A stretch of 64,000 bases of DNA from Ostrinia nubilalis (lineage: Eukaryota > Arthropoda > Insecta > Lepidoptera > Crambidae): NCBI RefSeq assembly GCF_963855985.1, contig NC_087118.1, positions 6,324,001-6,388,000 of the forward strand, in the 5' to 3' direction. Positions 1 to 12,300 of the stretch are shown here, piece after piece. Position numbers and translations under genes: made by a program. Each line of letters starts with the position of its first letter. The stretch's first letter is position 1. A model generated the notes under the pieces. It was not told the origin of the DNA. It saw only the letters and a program-made list of their open reading frames with translations, and made no database searches.

Positions 1-1090
1 CACAATCACTGCTATTAAAACATGAAAGTAAACTAACTCAATTCTAATTATTTTCTAAAATCGACACTTAACATTTAAGAACATAGAAATAGCCAGGGCT
101 ATGTAACATGATCATTAACTTCAACACTTCAATAATGTTAGTCACTAATAAATTCGTAGGACACTCGAGTATCTCCATATGCCACGGTAATCACCATTAC
201 TGAAACTGTACCATTAAGTACTATCACAACACTGTGTGCATCGCCCACGGACTACACACTACGGTCAACCAAGACCACGTCCTCTGCCACCGTGTGCATC
301 ACTCACCGACTACACACCACGATTTACGGCTCAAGAGCAAACTCGAGTTCCCATTACAGAAAAAATAATCATCATCACCACAACTGTGATCAGCACGTAC
401 CTAGACTTCAACTTTAGACTGGTACATAACCCTATGGCATTCTTCTCAATTGATCATGAATAGTAGGTACGCAAGTGCAAAGTGGCAAGGCTGCTTGCTA
501 CTTTCCTAAGATGAAATCTTATTTTAAGCTCACCGCCCGTATTCTACTAAACGAGTACCTACAAGGTAAACCGACAAGGAATTCAGGAAGTCTATTTAAG
601 CAATTCTAATAGTTTTAGTCTATTTACATCCGTCACGTACGTCCGTATCGATAATATTCACATCAGTAGTGAACCTACCTCCTAGGAATGAAATAATCTC
701 CAATAACATCTTCATTCAATGTAAACTCAGCTGAGGTCACGCGTAATTGAGCACGTGACGTAATTTATTGCATGTTCGTAACGGGCCCCTTTCTTTGATA
801 CCATTTGTACTAATGAGCCAAACCAAAAATTATTTTGAATTAAGATTAAATTATCACTTGATTGGACGTAATACTAACTTGCAAACAACTACCTTTTACC
901 AGATGGTAAAACATGAAAATTCACCAACTGAAAACTACCTTTGTCCTACAAAACGTACTTTAACAAAAATACTAGAGAAAAGCCAAAAAGTACAAGTGCC
1001 TTTTAGTCAAATTTAAAGAAAGCATCATGAATAGTAGGTATGTAAGTGCCACAACTTTGAAAGCCAGCCCTGTGACTCTCAAAATGAGTG
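1..1090. other. Non-coding stretch with one dispersed direct repeat
   Basis: No convincing coding region. The short open frames here have no recognisable motif. A direct repeat reading atcatgaatagtaggta occurs at about 453 and again at about 1,024, the second time just before the minisatellite. The two copies may mark an older duplication or the inner ends of one element. Confidence 0.4.
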
Positions 1091-1093
1091 AAT

Positions 1094-1480
1094 GTTATCC
1101 CTGTAACAATCACTTTCACTAGTAATCATCCCTGTGACTACTATTGCAATTATCCCTGTAACTGCACAATACACCCCAAGTCATCCCTGTGACTATAGGT
1201 TTCAAAATAAAGTAATCATCCCTGTGACTACTATTGCAATTATCCCTGTAACTGCACAATACACCCCAAGTCATCCCTGTGACTATAGGTTTCAAAATAA
1301 TGTAATCATCCCTGTGACTACATTACTAATCGCAATCATCCCTGTGATCACGATATCGTCATAAGTCGAAAGTCTATGGTCCGTCATCAAGTCAAAATTA
1401 TGTAATCATCCCTGTGATTACATCACACATCGCAATCATCCCTGTGATTACGAACATAGTGGTAGTCATCCCTGTGACTA
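1094..1480 (+). repeat. Minisatellite of ATCATCCCTGTGACTA-type units with a 90-bp higher-order period
   Basis: The core atcatccctgtgacta recurs about a dozen times, alternating with a variant reading ttatccctgtaac. A larger unit is visible: the phrase around taatcatccctgtg starts at about 1,121, 1,211 and 1,301, a period of 90 bp. The reading frame across it is only a translation of the repeat. It may be part of the leader of the candidate LTR element that ends at 2,648. Confidence 0.85.
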
Positions 1481-1799
1481 TCACTCAGTGGCCTCTACAT
1501 CACTAATATCATTACTCAAATCATCGTTATTACTAATCAATCGGCACTCGACTGATGGGCATTCCTCCAATTCGATCGTTAATCATTACACAACATAAAA
1601 TGTATTCTGTGCTGACTACTTGTGTTTGACCTATACCGGTCATTACAGTAACATTATTGAAACGTCTGCCACTCAATCTTGGCGACAATCTTTAACCAAC
1701 AACAACAAGTATTCAGCAAAAGAATCAAATGAAAAACAATATCGCTCACCCTTGTGATCCAAAGTACTTGCGGGCAACCTCGTTCCGCGCCGCGCCGGT

Positions 1800-1970
1800 C
1801 CAATGTTCTCCACTTGACCGCCGCCGCCGTCCATTGCTGTGAGCTTGACCACCACCCCGCGCCAGTCCAATGCTGTGAGCTTGACCGCCGTCCTGCGCCG
1901 GTCCAACGCTGTGAGCTTGACCGCTGTCTCGCGCCGGTCCAACGCTGTGAACTTGACCGTCGCCCCGCGT
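1800..1970 (+). repeat. GC-rich 36-bp minisatellite
   Basis: The phrase gctgtgagcttgacc recurs at about 1,836, 1,872, 1,908 and 1,944 (last copy gctgtgaacttgacc), giving a 36-bp period, with one more decayed unit at the left. The block is GC-rich in AT-rich surroundings. Frames on both strands are open through it only because the period is a multiple of three, so I do not call a gene. Confidence 0.85.
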
Positions 1971-2318
1971 CATCTATCCTGATTCTTCATTCTTCTGGCC
2001 GATTATTTTCCGGGCATACCCTCAGCTCGACTTTGACACCACTGTTCCGCCCTCAGCGCGGTACTAGCCCACCGGGTGAGACGACATTGGTCGAGGCCCA
2101 GTGAACGACCAGCGAGCGAGCGGTTTCTGGATGCCAAAGGAGCTTGCCGGTAGTAGGTATAGGTAGGTATGTTCTTATTTTGTTGGTCCAAAATAGCACG
2201 TCGCAAATGTTGGCCTCTTCATTAGCGTGTTGGTTCCAATATCGTTGAAAGTGATCTCAATTGCACGATTCGATCCCAATTCTGATATCGGCTCGTCAGG
2301 GATTCGAACCTCAGATAT

Positions 2319-2648
2319 TGTGGGCGAAATAGGGTATCGTGCAATGAGAATGAGACTTGTGTTCTAACACTTTTAATAATCGTCAAACAGAGTTCAAAAT
2401 CAGCACTTAGTTCTTAGTACTACAATCTAGACTTCGTCGAGCGATAAAATAGGCACTAGATGAAACGTGGGACAGTTCCGTGACGATGTCTTCTCTTGTC
2501 GGCGTCCGGAGCGAAAGTGAGTTCGATCCGTCCCGCCGTGACCGTTACGACTCTGTCGAAGCGCGCCAAAGCGGTGTTGTGCCGATTCGCCGCTAGGTGG
2601 CGCACTTGCGTTTCACTTTAGTGTCCGTACTCATGACCGTCTGCGACA
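2319..2648 (-). mobile_element. Candidate LTR (TG...CA) that truncates PolB copy 1
   Basis: On the minus strand a 330-bp block begins TGTCGCAG at 2,648 and ends CCCACA at 2,319, the TG...CA form of an LTR. The PolB reading frame stops resembling its family exactly where this block begins, as an insertion would produce. If correct, the minisatellites at 1,094-1,970 lie in the leader of the same minus-strand element. No second LTR lies in the window and I cannot assign a primer-binding site, so this could also be an unrelated repeat. Confidence 0.35.
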
Positions 2649-5128
2649 TGTAAATCATGCAAATTCTCAGGATATTCCAAATCAACTTCGAGAATATATC
2701 CATAATCATTGTCATTAGGAATACTTGTTATGTTGAGTTGTTCACATTCCTTTTCATTAATAAGTTTAAAATCCGCATAAGGTAGATAACTGCACATTGC
2801 AAAGCCGTATAAATTATTACAATCTACATACATCAGATATCTGTTTGGTTGAGAGGGATCATAATCATGCTGATAGTGATTATTTGATTTAGCATACCTT
2901 TTTGAACATAAGCAAATGCCTCCACGAATTCCCTGTTGTATCATTCGTATCATTTCTAAATCTGAAAGCAGTTCCAATTTTACTTTTGTCTTTAATAACA
3001 TGGCGTCAAAGCTAAGACTTGGTGCTGTGAGATAAAATGCAGGATCTAAATCATAATTGATTTTACATGTTTTACGAAACTTTTCAAAAATATCGCTTAA
3101 TATCAAAACATCACTCTTTACATACAAATCCGTATATTCTCCGAGATTATTTATATTAAAACAGCGCCAAACATTTTTTGCATGATCATAATCCGATTGG
3201 CTTAGAGCCTCATCAGTGAGATGATTATAAAACTTTTCTATTGAGGGCAAGTTCTTTTCTTCGTAAACCTGCCAGTTTGACAAGTAACTGTACGGGTATA
3301 CACCTTTTCGACTTAGCAATGTCAATTGACTTGCATTGTCACAATGTGCGCGCAAATTTATGAAATCGTTTTGCTGTAGATTTTTAGCTAATTGTTCTAA
3401 ACTTGTACCCAAAAATTTGAATGAGTCAACAAAACGCACAGCAACAAAGTTAGTAGTTGAAATCTGGATAAACTTGGTAAAAGAAATATAGTTTTCCTTA
3501 TTTTTAGGAATAACTTTTATTTCTCCAGGAAAACTACTTAGTTCGCGAATAAACAAATGACAGTCATAACCTGATAAGTTATGAAAAAATACCGGGATAA
3601 ATTTAGGAATCCTAAATTTAAGATTACAGGACGAATGAGCAGCACCGCGATATTTACCGGTAAAGTGACAATGATCCCGTACTTTATCATCAATTAGTAA
3701 ATGAGAGCACAAATAACAGTTCTCAGCTCTTTCAAAGTTTGTTTGATCCTCCTCATTATACATAATAGGAACAGGACTTTCAGACGCAGATTGAATAAGT
3801 TTGTAAATTCTTTTTGTATCTTTTTGTAACCTTTTAACAAATACAGTAGCACAGTCGGTTCCTCGATACGTTACCAGATGGTTACGCGAATTATCATAAT
3901 TACAAACAATGTAATAAGCAAACGCTGCTGGCACATGTTTTTGTATCTTCGCAGTGTATGCGCCTGTACTTTCGGAGCAAGGCTCTAATATGGTCTCAAA
4001 GTCTGCGTAGATGATGAATGGCACATCCTGCCTGCAATGATAATTTTTAAATTGCATCGTAGTACCACTTTCAGGCAATAACGTGACCACTCCACCACAC
4101 ACATGGTCATCATGATCTCGTTTTGATTTAAAAAATAACAAACATTCGTCACAAAAATGTAATTTCCCATGATGCTTCTAACTTGATTTCGAACCAACTT
4201 TGTTAAATCCTTTATAAGACAATAATGGGATTTGGAGTCCTTTTCTAACAGAAGCATATTAACATGGTGTTTTTTTCGTAACAACGTTTTATATAACGGA
4301 CCGATAATATTTTGTTTCTCGTCTATCCCATACACATTGATGCTGATATCATTATTATTTATTTCAAAAGTTTTAATATCTTTTAATGAAACTGGAAAAT
4401 GCATATTATCAACATTCAAGACATCAGTGAAGTATGGATATGATGATACTCGGTTAGGATTTTTTACATCAGGATATAAAGCGCTCATTACCGTCCAGGC
4501 AAAACAGTATTCATCACTGTTTCTAACATTTAAACAAGCTTTTTTAACTTTGATTTTTTTTTGGCAAATCTATATAACTAGAACCACCTAATGGTGAATA
4601 TTTGTTAATATTAGTTTCAATATAAAGAATATCTAAAAGGGACCAACCACTTCCTTTTTCTTGGAACTCATCTATCTTTTTACAGATTACTTGAGAAACG
4701 TTTTCTAATAAATCATCGAACGTGTAATTTTGAAAGATAGGAATATTTTCTGTTGCAAATGATTTGATTTCCATTGAATCATCTCTGGGCAAAATAACTT
4801 TAACAAACAATTCAAAGTTTACTTTCACACTGATGTGGGAAGCAATAGCGGAATCAAGTACTTTGCGCAGTCTAGACGAAATAGAATGCATGAAGTGCAA
4901 TGGTGACGTTATTGCCAACTCTTCACCATTAGGCGCACGCTCGCGTTCGGCACTGATGCGATATGATACAATGCGGCCTTTAAAGGCTGAATTAACTGTC
5001 TCAACTCCAACATCATAATACATTACAGTATTATTCTTATGGACATTACTGCGCAAGTGCCCTGGAAATGCTTTTCTGAGTATGGATTTCTGACATACTG
5101 AGCAGAAGATCGTTTTAAAATTTGTCAT
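2618..5128 (-). pseudogene. Family B DNA polymerase, Polinton/Maverick-like, copy 1 (broken)
   Basis: Protein-primed-type DNA polymerase remains in three frames: 5,128-4,544, 4,488-3,985 and 4,141-2,618. The first segment opens with a C2H2 finger (CSVCQ ... HLRSNVH) and a conserved block ending in GSSYIDLP. The last segment has Exo I (YADFETIL, residue about 45), an EndoVII-like Cys/His motif (VRDHCHFTGKYRGAAH, about 150), Exo II (HNLSGYDCHLF, about 188), an Exo III-like tract (YTDLYVKSDVLIL, about 335) and polymerase motif A (YVDCNNLYG, about 440). Motifs B and C are absent: the frame ends about 65 residues after motif A at the candidate LTR border. At least two frameshifts make it non-functional as it stands. 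Gene X lies 140 bp upstream on the same strand. The polymerase family is secure; assignment to Polinton/adintovirus-like elements rests on the exo and motif A layout, with no other Polinton hallmark gene nearby. Confidence 0.85.
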
Positions 5129-5267
5129 TTTAAGATTTTAGGATAGATGTAATAGTAAGAACTATAATTAAAAATATTTTATTTAGACAAATTATTATTC
5201 ATCAATAAACAAATGCATTTGAAATCACATGTTAACTAACTTAGCTAAACAGAAAATAAAATTAAAT

Positions 5268-6433
5268 CTACTTTTTTTTATCTGCATAAAATGTTGGTTC
5301 TATATTATTAAATAATCTCCTACTATCCTTAAATATTTTTTTAATACCGGCCCATAACGGCTCGTCGTGACTCAGCCGGACTTTCAGACAGCCATTCCAC
5401 TTGTCGAAGCGCTCTCTCGGGTTGACGCCAATTATTTGTGCTACGTCGAACACGCGCAGGTCGATGTACACGTCACCGTCAGCCTGCAGCGTGCCCTGGC
5501 GGCTGATTCCGCCCGCGACCCGCCGCGACAGCGAGGACCACAGCGGCTGATGTTTGGGAGCAGGCTCGCAGGCGTCTCCAAACAGCTCCTCGTAAATGCC
5601 GCTGAGAGATTTACTGTTCTTCCTGAAAAAAATGTTATCTTGATTAGTTACTAGTCGTTCACGAAAGTTTATTAAAGAAAATGTTATTTAATTATCACTA
5701 AACAAAGAAACAATATAGGATTAATAATGTTTAAATTATCGTAAAATAGAATCAAAGTGCAAGTGAGAAAGTGCAAGTTGCTATAGAAACGATGTTATTT
5801 TATAGGGTAATTATAACAAGTATACGTACCCAGCCTTTTTTTTGGACGTCTCCTTCTTTGCAGCCTTGATCTTGCTCTGACTGCTGGCCTTAGTTTTCTT
5901 GGAGGGACTGTAACAAATTTGATGATTATCAGTTAGACGAATATCATTTATTCATAACGAATCTTTCATACAAAGAAGGTAGGTAAGTCATAATACGAGT
6001 ATGTACCTTAGATCTTCTTCTTCGTCCGAAGAGTACTCCGAGTCAGAACCCAGGCCAGCTGCAGCAGCGTTGCGTTTCTTACAGTCTGATTCGGCCCTGT
6101 AAAATATACATTTAGGAGTTAACACAGTAATAAGTAAAATAGTAAATTGTACGCTAACCTAACACACTTAATTAATTTAATATTTAAGCTACGAACCTTA
6201 TCTTTTTTTTGATCACCTTAGCCTTGCTGCTGCCGCTGCCTTTGGTCGTCTTCTTTGGAGGGCTATAGTAAAAATAATTAGGTTTTAAAGCAAGTTTCAT
6301 CGTATTTTTATCAATCATTATTTCAGTCAATTTAGTAATCAATATTTACCAAGTATTATCTTCTGACGAGTACTCAGACTCTGACTCCAAGCAAGCTGCA
6401 GCAGCGCTACGATTCTTGTACTCGGATTCCGAC
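5268..6433 (-). CDS. Gene X copy 1, multi-exon protein of unknown function (3' part)
   Basis: Five consecutive exons can be joined on the minus strand: 6,433-6,350, 6,262-6,197, 6,096-6,007, 5,907-5,830 and 5,622-5,268 (stop). All have AG acceptors and GT donors, and the reading frame is open throughout. The four upstream exons are 84, 66, 90 and 78 nt, each phase 2 to phase 2. They alternate between Ser/Glu-rich peptides (SESEYKNRSAAAA, AESDCKKRNAAAA, each followed by SxSEYSS) and Lys-rich peptides (PPKKTTKGSGSSK, PSKKTKASSQSK), so one exon pair has been duplicated. The last exon encodes about 118 residues with a short motif ending LFG, then a compact C-terminal domain (VYIDLRVFD ... LFNNIEPTFYADK) shared with copy 2. 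The first exon is not found; an errantivirus-like element begins 170 bp upstream. I do not recognise the family. The N-terminal part looks disordered. Confidence 0.6.
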
Positions 6434-6604
6434 CTGTAAGTAAATTATTTGAAAAATAACAAAGACTAGTGTATGTCTGAACGGACTGTGAAATAAACAA
6501 TGACAGTACTGGGGATTGAGTATTTTAGTAGTCTCAACGACCTGAAACCCTAAATTCAGATACCAAAACAAAACAGTTGCACTGAGTCTACTATGTCTAA
6601 ACCT

Positions 6605-6832
6605 AGTCAAGTTGTGGCCTGCCCGGAGTGTCTTTTAAAAAATACAATTTTTAATTAAAGAGACGTTTATTCGTCTAGAGATGCGGCTTAAGACTAAATG
6701 TTCTGAGGGAACTTTCGCGGCTCGCAGGCCAGCGGGATGTTTAGTCTACAAATGATTCTGTTAACTCTTCAAAACAATTCCTAGAATATAGGTTGCTGAT
6801 CATGCAGCATTGAAGAGTTGGCAGATGTAACT
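6605..6832 (-). repeat. 3' LTR of the errantivirus-like element
   Basis: Matches 14,283-14,510 over 228 bp with a single visible difference. The env reading frame runs into it and stops at 6,781, which is usual in this group. The left flank is ACCT. Confidence 0.95.
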
Positions 6833-8490
6833 CCTCCCTCCTTAAGTTCGAAGTTCTCGGCTTGAAGAGCTGGAGAACTTCGATTACATGTTTTAGTAAT
6901 CTTTACACGATATTTAATTATTAAGTAAATTACAATTCCAATGATTATAAGGTAAATTACTAGAGTCCAGACACTAACACTATGCACTTCAATAAAGGCC
7001 TTTTCACTTTCATTTTCACTGTTATCACTTTTCTTGAGGGCTACCGTTAGAAGCTTCAAGTCCGTGAGGTCCACTCCCTGAAGGTCTACCGGCTTTCGTG
7101 TTCCGTTTCTTGGATGTAGAGCAGGTAAGTTTACTAATGGTAATTTCTCGTAGCTGATGTTATCTGTGTTCATTTGATGCATTTTCAGGGTTATTTCCAG
7201 GATTTTTACTTCGCAGGGATCATCCAGGGTAAGTATGAAGGTTCCTTTAACTTTCTGCCGGAATATCTCGCTGGTGCAGGTTCTGGTAAGTACTTCTTCA
7301 TTCTTGCTGAACAGGATCCATCTGTTTGGTTGTAACGGCTGAACTTTGATGTCTTCAATTTCTACAGGTATCCGCTGGCATGACGTCACGTTCTCTACGT
7401 ACGTCATCAGGTCGGTGATGCACGGGTCACGTACATACTGCAGCATCTCGTGATGATTGCAGAGGAAGCTGGATTCTTCAAGTTCTTCACAGGGCTGGTC
7501 GAGCAGTTTGATCTTCAACCCTTTCACTAATAGGTAGGGATATTTGGGTAAAATGACGACGGTGGATTCATGGGATAATACAGGTAAGGGAATCAGTTTG
7601 TAATAGATATAAGTGTCGCCGTCTATAATTGGTATTTCCAGTAAGTAAGTAATTTGATTTTCCTTGGAAAATGCTTTAATACTAATTGTTTGCTCTATCT
7701 TAACTAAGTTCTCTATCTTAGGTTTATAAACTAATTTTTCTGTAGAATGAATGCTTTTCAGTAATTTTAATAGCTTACTGGATTCTATAATTGATTGATG
7801 TAATATCCCTAATCTACTTAATGCGAAACTTGTTTCGATTTCACTTAATTTAGCGTCGTTGAAATCGTTGAAATCGTTCGAAAGTTCGTCGTTTGAAAGT
7901 TATGATAAAATAAATTGTAAGTATTGATAATTTGTACTTCAAAATGTTCTTTCTTAATGCTTGAACTTAAGTTACTGCTTAATTCTGAAATTTCCTTATT
8001 TAATTGTTTTAATCTGTCATTTAATTGGAATGTAGAGTTAGCCAAGACTTGAACAGTTTCCGTTATTAAAGTTAATCGGTCGTTAGCGGAATTTTGTTTC
8101 TTTTGAATATTTTTAATCAAACTATCATATTTAATTGCGTCATCATTGTCCAGATTTCCTGTAATTACTTTAATTAATGAACCAAGGGGATTAATAACGC
8201 CACGTTTAGTTCTGACATTCGGGGAAATTTGGCTCAGTTTACTTATAGTTAAGTTTTTCATATAATCTACTTGTTTACCTATTTCTACGAAATTAAAAAG
8301 AAAATGTTCACTAAATTTACTGTGGATTAATTTGTTTAATTGGGAAAGTTTATCAATGTTAATTTTTAAATCTTCTTTTGTGGGTTCTAAATCTAATACT
8401 TTGGCTATAACCCATTGGTATTTGGTAATTTTGGCTAATCCATTTTTCAGGGGCAGGATACCTGGGTTTTTATTCAGGTCTTGCAGCTGA
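6781..8490 (-). pseudogene. env: env (F-protein-like envelope glycoprotein) with one frameshift
   Basis: Envelope gene of the errantivirus-like element, related to baculovirus F-type fusion proteins. The upstream segment, open from the end of pol to 7,845, has a furin-type site (RTKRG) followed by a hydrophobic INPLGSLIK stretch typical of the fusion peptide. The downstream segment, open from about 7,890 to 6,781, has a cysteine-containing ectodomain and a C-terminal membrane anchor (VIYLIIIGIVIYLIIKYR). The two are in different frames; the break lies within a short repetitive tract at about 7,860-7,910. Otherwise the gene is open, which argues for recent decay. The stop is inside the 3' LTR. 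No signal peptide could be placed, because the 5' end overlaps pol and is probably reached by splicing, as in other errantiviruses. Confidence 0.85.
6833..6843 (-). other. Polypurine tract
   Basis: On the minus strand AAGGAGGGAGG directly precedes the 3' LTR, the expected position for plus-strand priming during reverse transcription. Confidence 0.75.
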
Positions 8491-11400
8491 AGTGCTTGGA
8501 GTTGGGTCGTCAGGATCGCCGCCAGGAGGGCGCCGACGTGCCTGCGGAGGGCGTTTCACATTTTTAATCGGTACTTTGGTTGTTCGGTCCCTAATGGTTA
8601 CAGGTAAGACATTTCTAACTGCCTCATCTGTTACTGTTGCTTTTTGGTAACGCGGTTTATCTTTGCTTATTCTTTTGTTAACGTTTTTAGCGAATACTAT
8701 GTCTCCAGGTTTAATAGGGAAATCTGTTTCTCCTCCACGCTTTTCAATGATGTTTTGCTTTCTCTTTATTGCTTGCTCTACTATGTGCTGGTATAATACT
8801 TTAGTTCGTTTAGCATGTTCTTTAACTAACTGTTGCATGTACTGTTTCTCAAAGTTTAGGTCGAACGCGTACTTGGAATCGGTGTGTCCAAATAAAACTT
8901 CAAACGGAGTCATTTCTGTTGTAGAGTGAATTGAGTTATTATAATTATGCCATAATAGCATATGTCATTATGGAAGAAGCATCTGTGTACTTCTGTTCAT
9001 ATTTGGCTAACCTGTAAATCTCTATGATGGTGGAATGGAATCTCTCTATGAGTCCCATGGAATTTGGATTATTGGGTGTACCAATGTGAAGATCAATTTT
9101 GTATAAGGAGAGCATTTCTTTTAATAGAGCGTTGTTAAACTCAGAACCAGGGTCGGAGCTGATCTTGACCGGGATTCCGTAAAATGAAAAGTACTTGATG
9201 AGAGCTCGCACTACCTCCGGTGTAGAGCGGTTTGGCAGCTCGAAGGCTTGTCCAACTTTACTAAATGCATCTATCAACGTCAGGTAATAGCGACCCTCTA
9301 TGGAAAAGAGGTCCATGAAAACTTCTTCAAAGGGTTTGGATTGAGTTGCTGTCAACTGAAGTTTTGGCTTTATGGGTTTACGGTCGTACTTGTTTTGTCT
9401 ACAGGCTTCGCAGGAATTTATAATGGTAGCAATAGTCTGTTCCATTTTATGCCAGAAGAATGTTCGCTTGATGTGTGATAGAGTTTCGCGTATTCCTCTA
9501 TGACATGTTTTACCAGAATGATATTTTTCTATAATTTCTTTTTGCTCATTTTCGTCTTCTACGAACACAACTCTTTTGGTGCATTCATAGAACTGTACGA
9601 GTTCCTTTTTAAACAGAAATATGATCGCTTCGGTAAATTCTCTACGGTGTTGTTCGTTTTCAAAGTAAATAAAATATTTTACGTTATTCCTGATGTATTC
9701 TTTAAGAAACTGTTTTACTAAATCGGGTCTATTGAGAGGTAAATGAACTTCTAATATTTTTTGTTTTTCTCGTGAAAGGTTTTTTACTGATAATTCTCCT
9801 AATTGCCAGTGATAAATCAAGATCTGATTGGGTTTGGTGTCAATGGCTTCCTGCAATATTGGAATGCCTTGAGATTCGGTATCACGTCCAGAATGAACGG
9901 TTTCGGTTCCAGTTTTACTGGATGCTGTTAATGTTGAACTGGATGGACTTGGTACTGGATAAGGGGATCTAGAATGTATGGGTAGAGTCCTATCTAAGTC
10001 GGTATCGGAAATTACTACGGGTTTTTCCGATTCGCTGTCCGAAATTGACATTGGCTGTTCTAATTTCTTTTGTTCTGATGCTAATTTTTCTATTTCTTTT
10101 GTAAGCTGTGCTATGTATTTATTACGGTCTTCGTCTTTGTCCACGTTGGCTTTGGTAGAGCGGTCATCCTTATCACCTAGTGCATTTGTGCGGATTCGCG
10201 ATAGTGCATCGGCGTTTTTATTAAGTTTTCCGCTTTTGTGGATAATCTCGAATGTATATTCGGAAAGACGTAAGCGCCATCGGGTGAGTCTACTATTTGT
10301 TTCTTTAAGGCTGTTTAACCAAGCAAGAGGTTTATGATCAGTTACTATTGTGAATTTCTTACCATATAGGTAAGGACGGAAATGTTTAACTGCCCAAACT
10401 ACGGCAAGAAGTTCTTTTTCAGTAACACTGTAACGGGTTTCTGCATCATTGAGGGTACGGCTTGCATAAGCGACAGGTTTGTCACTGCCTATAGGGCCTT
10501 GTGATAGAACGGCTCCTAGCGCAAACTCTGAAGCGTCTGTAGTCAGTACATAAGGTTTATCGGGATCTGGATATTGAAGGATGGGTGCATTGACGAGCAA
10601 TTGTTTACATTTCTCGAATGCATTAATGTAATTTGGATCATTAGTTGGCATTGAACTTTTCTTTTTCAAGCGTGCTGTCATTGGTTGGGTGACTTTTGCG
10701 AAGTCTTTGATAAATCGGCGGTAATAACCAATAAGTCCAAGAAAGCTTTTTATTTCGGTTGTAGTACGGGGTTATGGATAATTTAGTACGGCTTTAATTT
10801 TGTCATTATTAGGTTTTAGTCCAGTGTTTGTAATTGTGTGTCCTAAGTAAAGCACTTCTTTTCTTAGGAATTCTGATTTATCAAGCTGTATTTTTAAGTT
10901 AGTTTGCCTGAGTCTGTCGAAAACTGTACGTAATTTATTTATGTGTTCATCTAGGCTGGATGAGTAAATAATGATGTCGTCCAAATAAACTAAGCAATGT
11001 ATGCCTTGCAATCCACGCAACACATTATCGATCGTTCGCTGGAATGTCGCTGGGGCTGTCTTAAGTCCGAACGGCATACGAGTGAATTCGTAATGTCCTG
11101 TACTTGTTGTGAACGCGGTTTTCTGTCTATCCTCTTCTGCTACCTCTATCTGGTGGTAACCACTAGCCAGGTCAAGGGTTGAGAAATAACAGCTGCGTCC
11201 TAAGTTATCGAACAAGTCGGTGATATTTGGCAAGGGATATTTGTCATCAATGGTAATTTCGTTTAATTTTCTATAGTCAATTACTAGCCTGAATTTCTGT
11301 TCGCCACTAGCGTCGAGTTTTTTTGGTACTAGATGTACTGGGGCACTCCAAGGTGAGAGTGAGGGTTTAATTATATTGTTTTCTAACATTTTGTTTACTT

Positions 11401-12265
11401 GTTTATTTATTTCGTCTTTAACTACCTGCGGTTGTCTATAGGGTCTAATATAAATGGGGTCCTCATTGCGGGTCCTGATGTGGTGTTTTACTTCGTTAGT
11501 AAATGTAAGCGGCAATTTGTCGGAATAGAATATGTCGCGATATTCCAAGCAAAGCTTCGAAATGCGATCACGTTCTTCCTGATTCATGTGGTCTAATCGT
11601 AATTTGGAAATATTTTCTGTAAGGATTTGGTCGATTTCTATATTGGTGTAATTTAGCTCTAATTTATTTATGGGAATCAATTGGTCTAATTGTTTTACAA
11701 TGAATGGACTGTTAATGGATAAGGTGATTTCCTTTTCTAATGTGTTTTGAATGATGGTCGTTGCATAACCATCTTTGCAAGTTACTAAGGCGGCTGGCAT
11801 ACGGACACCATCGCAGAATTGACGATATTCCATAATTGCTTCGCCTTCGACTACGTTGGTCGGAAGTTGTACACGTTGCTCACAACGCGGGGCCAATTTA
11901 ATAACGTTATTTGGATTGCATACTATAGGTATGTTTGCGGTATCAGTGTATAATATTTGATCTTTCATATCGATTTTTGCATTTAATTGCAGAAGAAGGT
12001 CTGTGCCAATGAGACCGTCGTATCGACCATCAACGTCGTATACGTAGAATTTGTGCAAGATTGGACTGTTAAAAGTCGGAAAAAGGGGAACCACTATGAC
12101 TTGGTCGTGTTTACTTGAAGCATGTGTGCTGATCACTTGAAAGGGTTCATATTGTTTATGACAGGCGAAAAATTCGTCTGCTTTACGCGGGCTAATAAAT
12201 GATCGTGCACTACCAGTGTCAATCATCAGGCGTGCGTCGATTTCTGGTATTTTAATGTAAGGCAA
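8470..12265 (-). pseudogene. pol: pol: protease, reverse transcriptase, RNase H, integrase (two lesions)
   Basis: Ty3/Gypsy polyprotein. The segment 12,265-10,772 has the aspartic protease motif (LMIDTGSARSF, near its start) and the reverse transcriptase (RLVIDYRKLNEI, TLDLASGYHQIEV, catalytic YLDDIIIYS). After an in-frame TAA at about 10,770 the same frame continues (10,681-8,945) with RNase H (LTTDASEFALGAVLSQ, TDHKPLAWL), the integrase HHCC finger (H-x-H then CEACRQNK) and the DDE core (MDLFSIEG, SSDPGSEFN, GLIERFHST). A second lesion, a frameshift near 8,955, moves the integrase C-terminus into 8,961-8,470. Pol lies one frame off gag, fitting -1 frameshift expression. Apart from these two lesions it looks complete. 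Confidence 0.93.
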
Positions 12266-12300
12266 AGTTAAAATGTGTTTTATTTCTTAATTTAAATGTA

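Noticed and set aside
1094..1480. Possible CRISPR array
   Set aside because: Repeats are direct but spacers are themselves repeated with a 90-bp period, no cas genes exist and the DNA is eukaryotic; it is a minisatellite.
1673..2104. Open frames on both strands over the 36-bp minisatellite
   Set aside because: The period is a multiple of three, which keeps frames open by itself; both strands are equally open.
2618..5128. Complete Polinton/Maverick element around PolB
   Set aside because: No retroviral-type integrase, capsid, packaging ATPase or protease gene and no long terminal inverted repeats were found nearby on either strand.
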